Source: Chalciporus piperatus (taxonomy: Eukaryota; Basidiomycota; Agaricomycetes; Boletales; Boletaceae). From it: a DNA stretch of 64,000 nt. The stretch is from the NCBI GenBank assembly GCA_038093975.1, contig JBBPTG010000047.1, positions 104,597-168,596 on the forward strand, in the 5' to 3' direction. Below are positions 13,189 through 24,669 of the stretch, in pieces; the first letter of the stretch is position 1; each line of letters opens with the position of its first letter. The notes below the pieces were generated by a model. That model was not told the origin of the DNA. It saw only the letters and a list, made by a program, of their open reading frames with translations, and made no database searches. Made by a program: the position numbers and the translations under genes.

Positions 13189-14159
13189 GTAAGTGAGGTT
13201 GGTTTCCATCGGCAACTCGCCTCTCACTACACTGCCAATCTTGTAAGGGTTCCACTGAGGCTTAGTGTGAATTAGGTTCGCGAAGGGGCAAGGCAGGGTT
13301 CGGTAAGGAAATTCCGGCATATGTACTGCCATCCGTAACAAATAGATACAATTTGCCTCGGACCGCCGGTAGAGCTGTTGCTGGGTTCTGAGGTCGGACT
13401 GAGGTCAGGCTGAGCATGGCATCTGTATGGTAAATCTATCTATGTCAAGCACTAGTGCCAATACCTTGATGACACATGCCAGCAATAAGCTCAAAATAAT
13501 GTTATTATGATGTAGCTAAGTACACTCGGATCTGATATACCAATGAGAAACAGGAATTCGTCCGTGCCATGCTGTTCCGCTCACGGGCTCTCCTGCGGGC
13601 TCTCGCATTCACGTCGCGCCATGGGCCACGTACATCGTCGGACCAGGGTCGTTTTGCTGCGTGTTTGGGTCTGGGCCCATTTGTGGTGCCCATTGGCCTG
13701 TTTCAATGTATACAAGTTAGTAGAGCCTGAGGTGTGGGGTAGATTTGTTCACCTACTAGCTTAGCACTATGTTGTGGCGAGAAAATGAGTGCAGCGAGAG
13801 ACTCAAAGTTGATGTCGACGTTGAAGCTGAAGTTGAACTGTTGACAGCGCACAAGTCACATGACACGCGCAACTCAAAAATTTCGACAAGTCCAAAATTC
13901 TTCAAATCATTAGGAAACAAAGGCTACATTTTTTGGATTGCCTTCATCACTTTGCTCGAGAATTCCTCAATTGATACATGATAGTTATTATAATGTATCA
14001 TCATTTGTATTACTTCGCATCTGATACCTGAAAGACAAAGGTCACCCATGTGTTTCTCCCAATGTTGGGCAAGCCTCGGCACTATGTCGTGCAAACGTAG
14101 TTACCAAACCTTTGTACCACAGTGCTCTGTGGTTTGTTGGTGGCTTTGGTAACCTCAGG
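13189..14159. other. Intergenic, nothing recognised
   Basis: AT-richer toward its end. Short frames such as 13769-13981 show no motifs. It leads into the repeat block that follows. Confidence 0.4.
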
Positions 14160-14461
14160 TGAACCTCAGGCGGATAACGGATACTCACCATGCGACCAAT
14201 TACTGGTTGCAATCACTATGTAAAAGGGTGATTTCCGAACATCACCTGTTTATGTAGTGATTACCTAGTACATGGTGATGGCAAGTGATTTTTCACCACT
14301 ACTGGATCACCCATTTTTGTGGCGAAGATCACCATGTCCATATTCCATCAGTCCGCAGTGTGATCCTCACCATCTCGACTGGTTTTAATCACCTCTTGCT
14401 GCATGTCTGATACGCATCGTGAAAATCACCACTCAGTCACCAGCAGAAAATTTGTAAATGC

Positions 14462-14545
14462 TGTGTTGAGGACCGGAGTCGAACACACGACAGCCACACC
14501 AAAAATATACATTGCACGCAATAACTGCTAGACTACATGACTGCA
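14462..14545 (-). repeat. tRNA-derived, SINE-like or pseudo-tRNA segment
   Basis: The minus strand carries a perfect A-box match (TAGTCTAGCAG, 14525-14535) and a perfect B-box match (GTTCGACTC, 14476-14484) 40 nt apart, the layout of an internal pol III promoter. The T-stem and acceptor stem do not pair, so it is not a working tRNA. It may be the head of a SINE or a decayed tRNA inside the repeat block. Confidence 0.5.
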
Positions 14546-14814
14546 TCAATACTTTTGTGGTTGTGGGTAGCCTTATGTCTATCAATTCCTGCGGTGGGCG
14601 AAAATTTTCGTCAAGTCCCTCCTTCGCACCTCACACCATGCTTGCAACACCCTGCCACCATAACATCGAGCAGCCACCAAACACGACAATGGATCAGTCA
14701 CGAACACACACGAGTCACGAACACACACAACAGTGGGTAGTTATTTGAAGATCCACGGACGAGACCACAGGTCGACAGCGAACAGATTCGCAGATGCAGA
14801 CGCGATTTCCCGGA

Positions 14815-15185
14815 CATCGTCGACAGTCGACTATACACGATCTCGCAACCGATGATACATGTTGTTACCTGACCGTACACGATTTCGCCTCCACGACCTC
14901 TCAACCGACCAACACGATCTTGTCGGCCGACCATAGTACACGTCGTTACCTGAACGTACAAGAGATCGCCAGCCAACCGGACACGATCTCGTCAGTCAAC
15001 TGTACACGATCTCATCAACTGACCATACATGATCTTGCCACCCGACCATACACAATCTTGTCAGTCGACTGTACACGATCCCGTCATCAACCGACCATGG
15101 ACACAGTCTCGTCAGTCGACTGTACACGATCCCCAACCGACCATACATGATCCCTGCAGCCGACCATACACGATCTCGTTCAAGT
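14815..15185. repeat. Degenerate tandem repeat
   Basis: Imperfect units of about 20-40 bp built from words such as GTACACGATCTCG and CGACCATACACGATC recur about ten times. Unit length varies and no spacer structure exists. The long frame across it is a by-product of the repeat and not a gene. Confidence 0.7.
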
Positions 15186-15997
15186 TAGCCGACCGAGAGC
15201 TCGTCAAGCAATACCTACAGATTAAGCGGATACGCCAACCCACAAAACAATCCTTCAGCAGAAGAGAACGACAACACTGGCGAACGTGGCAACAAACGGA
15301 CTCGATTCGACGATTTCGACGATGACGACGAGCGTGGGAGCGGCGATGATGTCGAAGCTGAATTCGAAGGTAGCGGTAACGGCGAAGGCAGTGGAGTGGA
15401 GACGGCCTGATTTGACGATCGGTATGTGGTGGTACCAAGTAGTAGATATCACCTGTATGAAAAGTGGTGATATATACCACTGTACCATTGTACTCAATCT
15501 CACCCCGCGTTTTGAGATGATTGCCACAAGATTTGGGCGAGCGAATTCCACCAGATTGCATGGTGGATCCTACCTGATTTAGGCGGGAGATTCACTGGCT
15601 GAACAAGTGATGTGCACTGGAAATAATCACCTCATGACTCGGTGAAAATAGCTTTGTGACGAGTAAATAAACAGGGTGGTGAATTCGGCAAGAAAAACGG
15701 TGATTTAAACTAGGTTTTGGGCACCGTGTTCGATGGTGATCTTCACTCCCCGAGTGTGATTACCACCCAGAAAACCGGTGATATTAACCACAGAACACGG
15801 TGAACCAGTAGGTGAATTTCACCCCGTCTAGGTCTCACGGTGACTGTACGTACACATGTTGATGATCGACAGCCGTTCACACAAATGTGCCCCCTGTGCT
15901 CTGTAGGGACTTGTTTGGCACTGTGTGGGGGAACTCTCAGGAAATTTCGGCATATACCCGGTGAATGCCTTGAACATTTGGGCGTGTAGCAAACGGT

Positions 15998-16851
15998 ATG
16001 GTTCACATCAGTTCCGCCGAATCTAGTTCAAACGAAGTACCCGATCCAAGTTCTAGCTCGCAACCCGAAGAAACAATCATGTGAATAAATTTACTCGACT
16101 TTCCATAACGCGCCTTCATAGACAACTGACGATGAAACCATTGTTTGATAGGCCTTTGTCAGCAAAGTCTGCTGCGAGTGATGCGGTCAAGGAGCGGACC
16201 ACCCTCGATGAAGAATTGCGGCGTGCCCGCGAGGAAGTACACGAGTTGCGACGGCTGCGCGAGCTAGATCGAAAAGAAAGGGAAGCAGAAAGGGCGGAGC
16301 AGAAAAGACTCCTCGAGGAGAAGGAGAAGGAACTCCAGCGGGTCCTCGAAGAAGCACGAGAGAGGAATAGCTACGGGCGACAGACCAATGAGTGGGAGAG
16401 CTCTGACATCGTCAGGATCATGGCGTACACTGCCGACGTCTCACGCAAATTCTACTTCGGATCTGCAGCATTCCGAAAACCCGACGTTGCCAGCTACCTC
16501 TCTGTCCAGCTTGAGACGGATGGTAGAAACCAGGGCTGGGCCAGCGATCCTGAAGCTGGTATCAGGAGCTGGTTTGAGTTGGCAATCCTGAGCAACATCC
16601 CAAATACCGGACAATCTGTGGATAAGCAAATCAAGGTCATTGGCGGGAAACGATGCACCTGGGTGTCGCATGTCCTTCCCCTCACGAGGAGTTACGTGCG
16701 GCAGAGTGGTCAACTGTTCCCAAAGTCGCATGAAATGTGGGCTTACATAGATGATGGCGATGTTATTGGTGTTCTTGCCTGTGCGCAGTCTCCGGGTTGG
16801 AAGTGCGAGGCTCGCTATGGTAAATTGAACTTTAAAAGAGTTGGCTCTTAA
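15998..16851 (+). CDS. Coiled-coil protein of unknown function
   Basis: An ATG at 15998 opens a Ser-rich exon that splices at 16081 (GTGAAT donor) to an acceptor at about 16151 with a CTGAC branch site, or alternatively at 16121. The remaining frame runs to 16851. After the N-terminal Ser-rich part comes a highly charged Arg/Glu coiled coil of about 60 residues (heptads such as ELRRLRELDRKEREAE), then a compact domain of about 150 residues with SRKFYFGSAAF, SVQLETDGRNQGWASDP and WKCEARYGKL. That domain is familiar as a hypothetical domain in Agaricomycetes, but I cannot name a function. Starting at the GTG at 16081 would drop the Ser-rich exon and is less likely. Confidence 0.7.
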
Positions 16852-17911
16852 TTACCACTGAAGCTGCGTATCAATCGCGGCGACTTTGTAATCTAATCTA
16901 CTCATGTGATAACGTACTTTCATGCACCAAGGTCTCTCCAGGATTCGGAAGATACGAGTACTATTCACGGTACGGATAGACTCCATGTGGTATCGAATAA
17001 AGCGAAGATCGTTTCAGTGATGTCAACGGTCCAGGTGGCAGTGCAACGAATTATCTAATCTTGCTTCCCCTATTCGCGCTTGTGGCTGATAGTTTCCTCC
17101 AACCTTCCTCAGTAAGTTCGCCCCATCACCTCCCCCGGCGCGATGCGCGATTCTCTATCTGTCACGGAACGTTTGTACCGAGCCTGAGAGAGTCAAACAG
17201 CGCGCATATAGCCAGTGAATCAGAGGGGGGTCACGCGGTGAGTGATTCAGAATTTTCTCCTAACCCACGACTCTCGAGGAAATACGACGCCCGGTCGAGG
17301 CACCCGCGAGGAACATCCAAGTGTACGAAAGTGTGTCGGTCTCCCTTCTCGCGCGCGCATATTCTATATCGGTATTCCTCGAGGACCGTTGCGACCGTCG
17401 AGGAAACAACACCGAGATCGCTTGACGGCAGCCTTACCTTCGTCGCGGTTGTGGCCATCGCGTCGTCGCACACGTTCTATTCAGCGATATATGCGCCGAG
17501 ATTTCGACAGAACCCCCGCATCGGAAAAAGTGACAGGCCAGCCATCTCGCGACGTCGACGCCCGGACTCGTAAACCACAAAGTCGCTGATTCATACGACA
17601 CTGCGAACTCTGTTCCGAGAGAAACTCGTTTATTCCCAACGACCTACATACAACAAATTCAAATCAAACGAAGCCATGAACAAAGCAAAACAAACGAGCG
17701 TCTTCCAGAAACGCAGGAATATCAAAAAGCGAACGTGCGAAAGGAAAGTAATTAGGTACAGCCATCCTCAGGATCTCACAACGGTACGTTAGAAAGACCA
17801 TGGGCGCCACTCATTCAGAGGACAAGATTCTACTCTTGCGGTACATGCGGGCCATTGGTGTGGACCTAACCCGAGTGAATATTCAGATAGCAAATGAGCG
17901 AAAAGGGACGA
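16852..17911. other. Intergenic, nothing recognised
   Basis: GC-rich with several open frames on both strands (for example 17061-17573). None shows motifs, low-complexity domain structure or splice-linked extension. Confidence 0.4.
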
Positions 17912-20432
17912 TTACCTCTTCCAGTGGTGGTCTCCCCACCCTCCGTTGTTCCAACCGTTGCCATTCCAGCCATCGTTGTATGTGGTAGGTGAAGCCGAGG
18001 GAGTTGCCGATGTCTGCGATACAAGGTTTAGTATGCCAAAAACGCATCGAGGTAGATACCGTAACACACCAAGGACTGTAAAAGGTACGGACGACAGTCA
18101 GAATCTGAGTCCCACGAGGGGGAATGTACCAACAACTCTCACCTGAGACGGGCACACCGTTGCAGTTACTGTTACCGTGACGACAACAGGACTCGAAGCT
18201 GCGGTCATACACTGCGTGGCCGTTGGCGTTGCACTCGTAGGGATTGAACACGTAGGAGTGACCGTTGGCGTTGCACTTGGAGGGATTGAGCTCGTAGGAA
18301 TTGCACTAGTGGTGCCCGTGTTTTGCAACAAAACGCCAGTGGGACTTATGGTGGCTGGCGCTGATGTGGTGGCCGGCGCTGATGTGGCAGCCGCCGAAGA
18401 AGTGGCGCTAGCAACACTTGATGATGACGGAGAAGAAGCCGCCGCAGATGTCAAAACGGTAGTCGTTGCCGCTGCCGAAGCGGAGGACGTTGTACCAGCA
18501 GCGGCCTAGAACCATCAACGTAAGCACGGTACGTCCTTGGAAGGGGACTAACTTACGGTAGTTGAGGTTGGTGCGGAGACCGAGGAGGGCGCTGATGTCG
18601 TGCTACCACCAGCCTACAACTTGTTGTCAATAACAAAACCCCCTTCACGATGGACGGACTCACAGCAGTAGTGGATGATGCCGCAGCCGCAGTCGATGTC
18701 GTAGCGGCACTCGACGCAGAGGCCGTCGTGCCGCCAGTGAGCTGGAAATAATAACGTGAATAGCCGCCTCTCGCTCAAGGCGTAAGAACTCACCATTCCG
18801 AGGATCTGCTGCAAGACTTGCGTGTTGATAGTAGCAGCGGTCACGACACCGTTGCCGTCCATGGTAAGTGTGACGGGGTTCGCAATGTTGAGGAGCTGGG
18901 TGCATCCGAGTCCTGAAATTTGAGTCAGGAACGAAACTAGACGATACTCATGCGACAAACGTACCAGGGAGAGGTCCAAGTGACGTGGAATACCGCATCG
19001 CAAGGAAGGTGAACAAGTTAGTCGCAGCGGCGGGAGCGGGGGAGGGACTGTTGGAGAACAGCTGCTGGTTGTCGTTTATGAAGATACCACCTTGAGAAAT
19101 CTGTTGACTGAAAGTCGAAATACCTACTCAGTCGAGTAAGACAGATGATGAGTGAGAGCATACCAGTAAGTGACTGCTGACGCGTTGTTGTTGTCTGCTT
19201 GAGGTTGTCCGGTACCATCACGATACAAGTTTACTTTTTGAAGTGATTGTTGTCCGTTGACGAGAACAAAGTTGTCGTTCAATGGTATCAGCGCAGGTCC
19301 ACCGGCGGGAGGGTGAAAGAATGCTTGAAGTTCCTGTGTTCATAGGTCATCAAAAAAAAACCGTGCAAGAAAGTAAAGCTACGAACATTAGTCGCAAGGG
19401 ACGACCCCCGGCTACTTGGGCAAGTTGGACAAGGATTTTGGTACACTGTACAGCCAAGAGCTGGGTCAACGAATTGAGTTACGAGAGCGTTGTCCGAAGC
19501 TGAGCGTCAAACGTTATTAATACCACGCAAATGTTAAATGTAGGATGAAGAAGCACACCGTTTGATAGTACCTCGGCGTTTGGGTTGGCCTGGGAATTCG
19601 GCGGAGTGTTCTGAGCAAGCGTGTTGTTTCCAAGCAGCAGATACGTTGTAACCAGGTTGTCCGATTGATCCTACAGGAGCGTTAGACACGTTGTCTCCGA
19701 CATGAAATTCACGCTGCTCACCTGGTCGACGACACGAAAATCATGAGTGGTAGGGCAAGCTTGACCATTCGTACCAGTCCCAGGGGAAGGAACATTGAGC
19801 AGTCCCTGGTTTACAGCGGTCTTGGCCGCGTTGAACCACGCCTGCCCGTTGCAATACGCGAACTACGGGCGGAGATTAGACTGAGAAGCCGATTGAGGGA
19901 TCAAAATCGCACCTGGCCGAACACAGAGTTTGGTAGACCATTGACGCATCCCCCGGTAGCTCCGGTGAGCGTAAGAGTGTTTGCATTACTACCGAACCAG
20001 ATGCCAACGACTGCATTGTTAGGAAGGGTAGGAACGATCGGAGGAACAAAAAATCCAGCTGTAGAGGTGGCCGCGGCGGCAGAGGTTGTTGCAGTTGCAC
20101 CTGTGGAATTTTGACCCTGACCAACGGGCACCATCCCTGCGTTAATGACAAGAGGACTGTAGATTTGAATATTGCCCGTCGCGGGGTCGAGTATAGCAGC
20201 TTCAACGAATGCGCCTTGATTGGCGAAATCAAGTTGCTGACGGCGCAACTCAGTCTCAAAAAGCACCAAAGAACACAGGACTTACGTTGCATCCCGTCAG
20301 CTCGTAGGGTGTGGCGAGACCCTGAGCAGTGAGGGGAGTTTGAGGAACTTTCAGCTGGCAATTCTGCGAGCGCACAGCAGCCACCCATGACAGCAAAGCG
20401 AGAGAAAGAGAAAGGCGTGTCGGATACTGCAT
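17912..20432 (-). CDS. Secreted Ser/Thr/Ala-rich protein with Trp/Gly tail
   Basis: The first true ATG at 20432 gives a signal peptide (MQYPTRLSLSLALLSWVAAV) followed by QNCQLKVPQTPLTAQGLATP. Many short exons encode a conserved globular part of about 400 residues with cysteines at regular places (VVGIWFGSNANTL, TGGCVNGLPNSVFG, FVDPALGCTVYQ, GQQSLQKVNLYRDG, GLGCTQLLNIANPVTLTMDG). A long Ala/Ser/Thr linker (about 18100-18750) follows, then a tail rich in Trp, Gly and Asn (DGWNGNGWNNGGWGDHHW) before the stop at 17912. It resembles a family of hypothetical secreted fungal proteins; no catalytic motif is visible. The linker suggests heavy O-glycosylation and a cell-wall or extracellular role (inference). 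Confidence 0.75.
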
Positions 20433-21323
20433 CCTGCGCAAATAAAAATACCTAGATCAAAGGGAAGAAGGACGCCAAGGGTATGCCTGCTACTTGGAAA
20501 CGAGGTCTCAGACCTAGTTCAATTGCACAGTCAATCATCGTAAGCGACATGAAGGACATCCTGTCTTACCTTGCAACCCGCTGGGGGAAAGAGAAAAGCA
20601 AGGAGTGTACGCCGTGAACTGGGAAAACGCTGAGAGGAAACATTCAGGCATTTATCTGAGAATGCAGGCCCACCAGGGTTGCAACCGTCGTCATGACGGG
20701 GAAGCATGACAAATGGTGGAATGTTTTCATCGCACCGTTACATAGCAAGTTGGCACGATGTTGTGCGTTCCAGTCGATTGGGACCCTGGAATTTGGTGCC
20801 TGTTCACGTCTGACATGCCAGTAGGAGCACAAGACGGTGGGATGTATCCATGGACATTGTCCTCCAACTTGATTCATTGTATGGGAGTTGCCAGGGACGG
20901 TGGTGGGTGTTGCCCCAAGGCGACAGACATAAAGGAGGTCCATGTCTGATCAATAAAGATTTACCCAGGAAAGGAAATTACCGTTGATCGGCAATTCAAC
21001 TTCCGATAGAGGCTCCGCATGAGATTGACTGTGCTTTCTGATTGGATCATGATGGCGAGCTGTATTCCTAATATTCCTAGACTCCCTTGCACTCATCAGT
21101 TGATGGCGGATATGAAGCTGAGGCTCTCCCGAAGATAGTCGGTGGTGAATAAATCTCACACGGAGCCAGTGATTTGAAATACTTGAGCCAAACTTGAGCA
21201 ATTGTTTTGAGTCGGAATCAGCGCCCGTGACTCCGAGTCATTGGACGGAACGTTGGCATGTGTCAGTGACCTTGCGACCATCGACCGAGTCAACGCCGTA
21301 TTCGCCCGTATCGAGTGTCGGCG
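20433..21323. other. Divergent promoter region
   Basis: Shared upstream region of the minus-strand secreted protein and the plus-strand arrestin gene. No other gene was recognised. Confidence 0.5.
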
Positions 21324-24300
21324 ATGACTGATCCAAAGAAACAGTTTAGCATCACCCTCACTGAGCCCGTCGCTTTTCTTCGTTCTTCTGATCCCTCTGG
21401 ACGTCTGCGCTCCGACCCCAATGATTCCCCTTCCCTTGTAAGAGGATTGGTCACCCTGAATGTCGTAAAACCAATCAAGATATCGACCATTGAAGTGGAG
21501 TTGACCGGAATGCTGATGGTGAGCTGGGCAGAAGGTTCGTGTATTTACTGATCGGCGCGCTAACCGCTGCTGATCTGCATGGTAATCATCACTTGGTCGC
21601 TCTGCAGGAGAAGAACTAAAAATCTATTCCTCGACTGTCGCGGTCTTCAGCGCGGCCCAAGCTCATCATGAAAGGCGGACGGCATCTGTGGGACCTGGCT
21701 TGTCTCTTACATATCTCAACGAGCAGGATCATGATGATCATGCGGGGCGCAGTGTATCTCAGGCTCGTCCACGCTCACCTCCCAGAGGGCGTTCTGAGCA
21801 CCGTAATGCTGCAAATACCGATCTCAGTAGGCCCTTGTCAATAGATGTGACCCTGGAACCCACCTCTCCCGGTCCCGGCTACGATGACGCATCTCCCGCA
21901 CCTGTAACCGCCAGCGATTTGGGCCCGACACCACCATATACTCCTGCCCGTTCCTCCGGCATACCTCATTCGAGGCCAAGTGTTCCTGCAGACAGCCCTG
22001 CGCAGACGCTCGAGGACCTTAGACGAGCTCTAAGGGATAACCTGGATAGTCAGGGACATTGGCATGGATACGGTAAGGCAGCGTACTTCAGGATGAAGAC
22101 ATGTCCACGATGCTTAATAGATGAATTACAGCTTCTGCTTCCCCATCCGCCCGTTCACACTCCACGTCGTTTCCGCCACTGCCTCTTGGGCATTCCAGCG
22201 CATCCCGCGTCTCAAGCGTCTCCCTTCAGCAAGAACGTGACGGGGAATCCGCATACCTAGAAAGTATTTCTTTCTCTCCCCACCCATCTCTCGACGAGTC
22301 CCACCGGTTTTCGCTATCTCCTCAGCGTGGCATCTCATCGAATCGTACCTCCCGCACGAGCTCCCCCGACAATGCGCGCGGCACTCTACCCGGCACACGC
22401 GAAAATAGTCGTGAACCCTCACATACCCGAACTGGACGTGCTCATTCCCGTTTCTCCCTGGGTGCCGTTCTTGATGCCGTCAAGGAGGTCACCTCCGGAA
22501 CACGTTCAAGGTCTAGAGGATTCACAGGAAAAGAGGAGGGAGAGCGAGGGAGGACGAGGGTCAGACTCGCAGTTGGAGAGGAAGATGGTGGCACCATTCC
22601 TGAAACAGCTGAAGGCGTTGCAGGTCCTGGAAACACGATCCAACAGAATGGGCACGAGAACACTCAGCACCACCTAAGTCTGGGACGAGTTCTCGGGTTA
22701 GGCTGGGACCACGAGAGAGATAAAGAGGGGGAAGTTAAGTCCAAGGAACAGGACGAACCGTGGAGGGAATTCAAGCCAGGTACGAGTGACACAATTTTTG
22801 AAGTGTAACGTCACTGGTTAACCAAACGGCACTTTGAATCATAGGTACCTATACCTACCCGATCTCCTTCCTGCTTCCGCCCAACCTTCCGCCAAGCTTT
22901 TCCCTCCCACACGGGTCCCTAAACTATACCCTCAAAGCCGTTGCCCACAGGCCTGGCGCATTCACCTCCAAGCTCTCATGTCATGTCCCGCTTGTGGTCG
23001 TCGTCGCGCCTTCCATCGGAGGAGGGGAAGGAGGAGGGGCTGGAGATCCAGGACCAGTCACCGTTGAAAAACTCTGGGAGGGGAAGCTCGCATACGTCTT
23101 CGGGCTCAGTGGGCGGCTTTTCGTGTTGGGATCTCAGCGCCGATTGGAAGTTGCCAACCAACAAGTTCGTGCGGACACTGAGTCGCAGGCGGAGGCTGAA
23201 GTGGAGGCAAGAGCCGTAGCAGCGTATGGTACAGCAGTGCTCGATCTCACCCTGATGCCCCTCGAAAAAGTGAAGATCTGGCGATTGACCGTTTCTATCG
23301 ACGAACGAGTCCTGGGTGTGGACCGGGGAGGAAAAATCGTGAAGGATGAAGAGAAGAGACGAATCACATTACTGGATCTGCAGGACTCGTGTGCGGCGGA
23401 GGAGCTGTCTCCGATGGACGAGGAAGGATCGAAACAAAAGAACAAGCAGAAGAAGGAATCAGTAGAGATACCCCTCCTCCCAACGCCCATCTCTCCCCAT
23501 AGATCGCCGCTTCTTCAATGCCTACCATCGTCTGCCGATCCGTCCACACTAGCAGGCCCGGGTCCCTACATGATTTCCACCACGATTGGCCTTCCAGGTT
23601 GCCATGACGTCGTGAAAGGCGCTAAGCTCCATTTCACTGTCAAACAAAAAAGCTCGTGCGTTCGAGTAGAGCATACTTTACGGCTCACTATGAGGGTGGA
23701 GCTGGTCGGGGACAATGATTCCAATGAGTCCGGAGAATCTGGGAAGAAGAAAATGTTCGATGTGGCCGTCCAAACGCCTATCACCGTCCTTTCGGTGAGT
23801 ATTTCCTTCTTTGGAGTTTCTACCCCATCTGATAAGCTCTCTACCACCGCTGGGCAGTGTCGTTGCGTGCCAGAGTACCAAGCACTCCCTCGTTACTCCC
23901 AGATCGTGGAAGATAATGCCCAGGACCTCTCCGTATGTCCTTGTGAACCAAACAACTCAACGCCCCCAGGCGGAAGCTACCATTACGACCACCCCTTCGA
24001 GCACGTCAGCTTGTCTACTTCTACATCTTCCATCGAAAGCGAGATCGCCGCTGAGTCCCACGATCCGGTACGAGATGTGCTCGGTCAGACAGCGAATTCT
24101 AGGTCAACATCGCGCGCACAGTCTCTGCCACACTCGCGAGCCCCTTCCAGGTCGGGGATAAACAGCCATGGACGTCCTCCGCTTGATATGCATATACATT
24201 CAAACGTGCACTCGCACTCGCGCTCTCATTCTCATTCTCTCGCCTCATACACGCACGCCTATTCGCCGACACCTTCATCAACACCGCATCCCTCACGTCC

Positions 24301-24400
24301 GCCTTCGCCATTGGCGAGATACGAACGGCTAGTTTCAGGTCAGGAGAGCGAAGCTGGAGAGGCACCGCCCTCGTACGAAAGCCTGGTTGCCGGGTCGTGA
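21324..24400 (+). CDS. Alpha-arrestin (ART-type ubiquitin-ligase adaptor)
   Basis: The frame begins with ITLTEPVAFLR and a beta-rich arrestin N-domain (GLVTLNVVKPIKISTIEVELTG). Introns are visible at 21535-21607, about 22072-22128, about 22781-22844 and 23795-23857. A Ser/Pro-rich insert of about 350 residues separates it from the arrestin C-domain (TYTYPISFLLPPNLPPSFPS, TGSLNYTLKA, later IGLPGCHDVVKGAKLHFTVK and VRVEHTLRLTMRVEL). The tail carries LPRYS and ends with PPSYESLV, a PPxY motif of the kind that binds Nedd4/Rsp5-type ligases. By family, such proteins direct ubiquitination and endocytosis of plasma-membrane transporters. The intron 23795-23857 is 63 nt and stop-free, so its retention would add 21 residues. 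Confidence 0.85.
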
Positions 24401-24669
24401 AGTTGTCGAATTTACTTTCCCCTATGTGCTTCATTGTGGTTTAGAGTCTCGGGCTTTCAAGGAGTTTCACTAAATGCGGTCAATAATTGGAACTGTAGAA
24501 GGGACGTCGATTGGCCATAGAGCCGAGAACAACTGGAAATTTTTCGATTATACATATCACTATGTACTTGTTGTCGAGATATAACTCAACGAAGAACTCA
24601 TTCGAAAGGAGGGGCCTCTGACATCTATGTCGTGATCGTGCAGCCAGAGGCTTGAAAAATGGACTGTCT

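Larger units (their letters stand above)
14160..15850. mobile_element. Putative non-autonomous element with GGTGAT/ATCACC motif clusters
   Basis: Two blocks, about 14160-14440 and 15430-15850, are crowded with short GGTGAT or ATCACC words in both orientations, roughly ten or more in each. Between them lie a tRNA-like piece, a degenerate tandem repeat and no convincing gene. Dense subterminal short repeats around a non-coding core are typical of defective DNA transposons (KDZ-type elements are one possibility). I did not find convincing terminal inverted repeats or target-site duplications, so the exact ends are open. Confidence 0.45.

Noticed and set aside
14462..14545. Functional tRNA gene
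   Set aside because: Acceptor and T stems do not pair and no clear anticodon arm can be drawn.
14794..15150. 118-residue open frame rich in Thr, Ser and Asp
   Set aside because: It is a translation of the degenerate tandem repeat; the repeated TIHDL-like words follow the DNA repeat.
14815..15185. CRISPR-like array
   Set aside because: Units vary in length and sequence, there are no unique spacers, and the genome is eukaryotic.
17061..17573. 170-residue Ser/Arg-rich frame
   Set aside because: GC-rich stretch with open frames on both strands; no family features.
18177..18509. Plus-strand Ala/Val-rich frame of 110 residues
   Set aside because: It is the antisense of the Ser/Thr/Ala linker of the minus-strand secreted protein.
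23134..23490. 118-residue minus-strand frame
   Set aside because: Antisense of the arrestin coding sequence.
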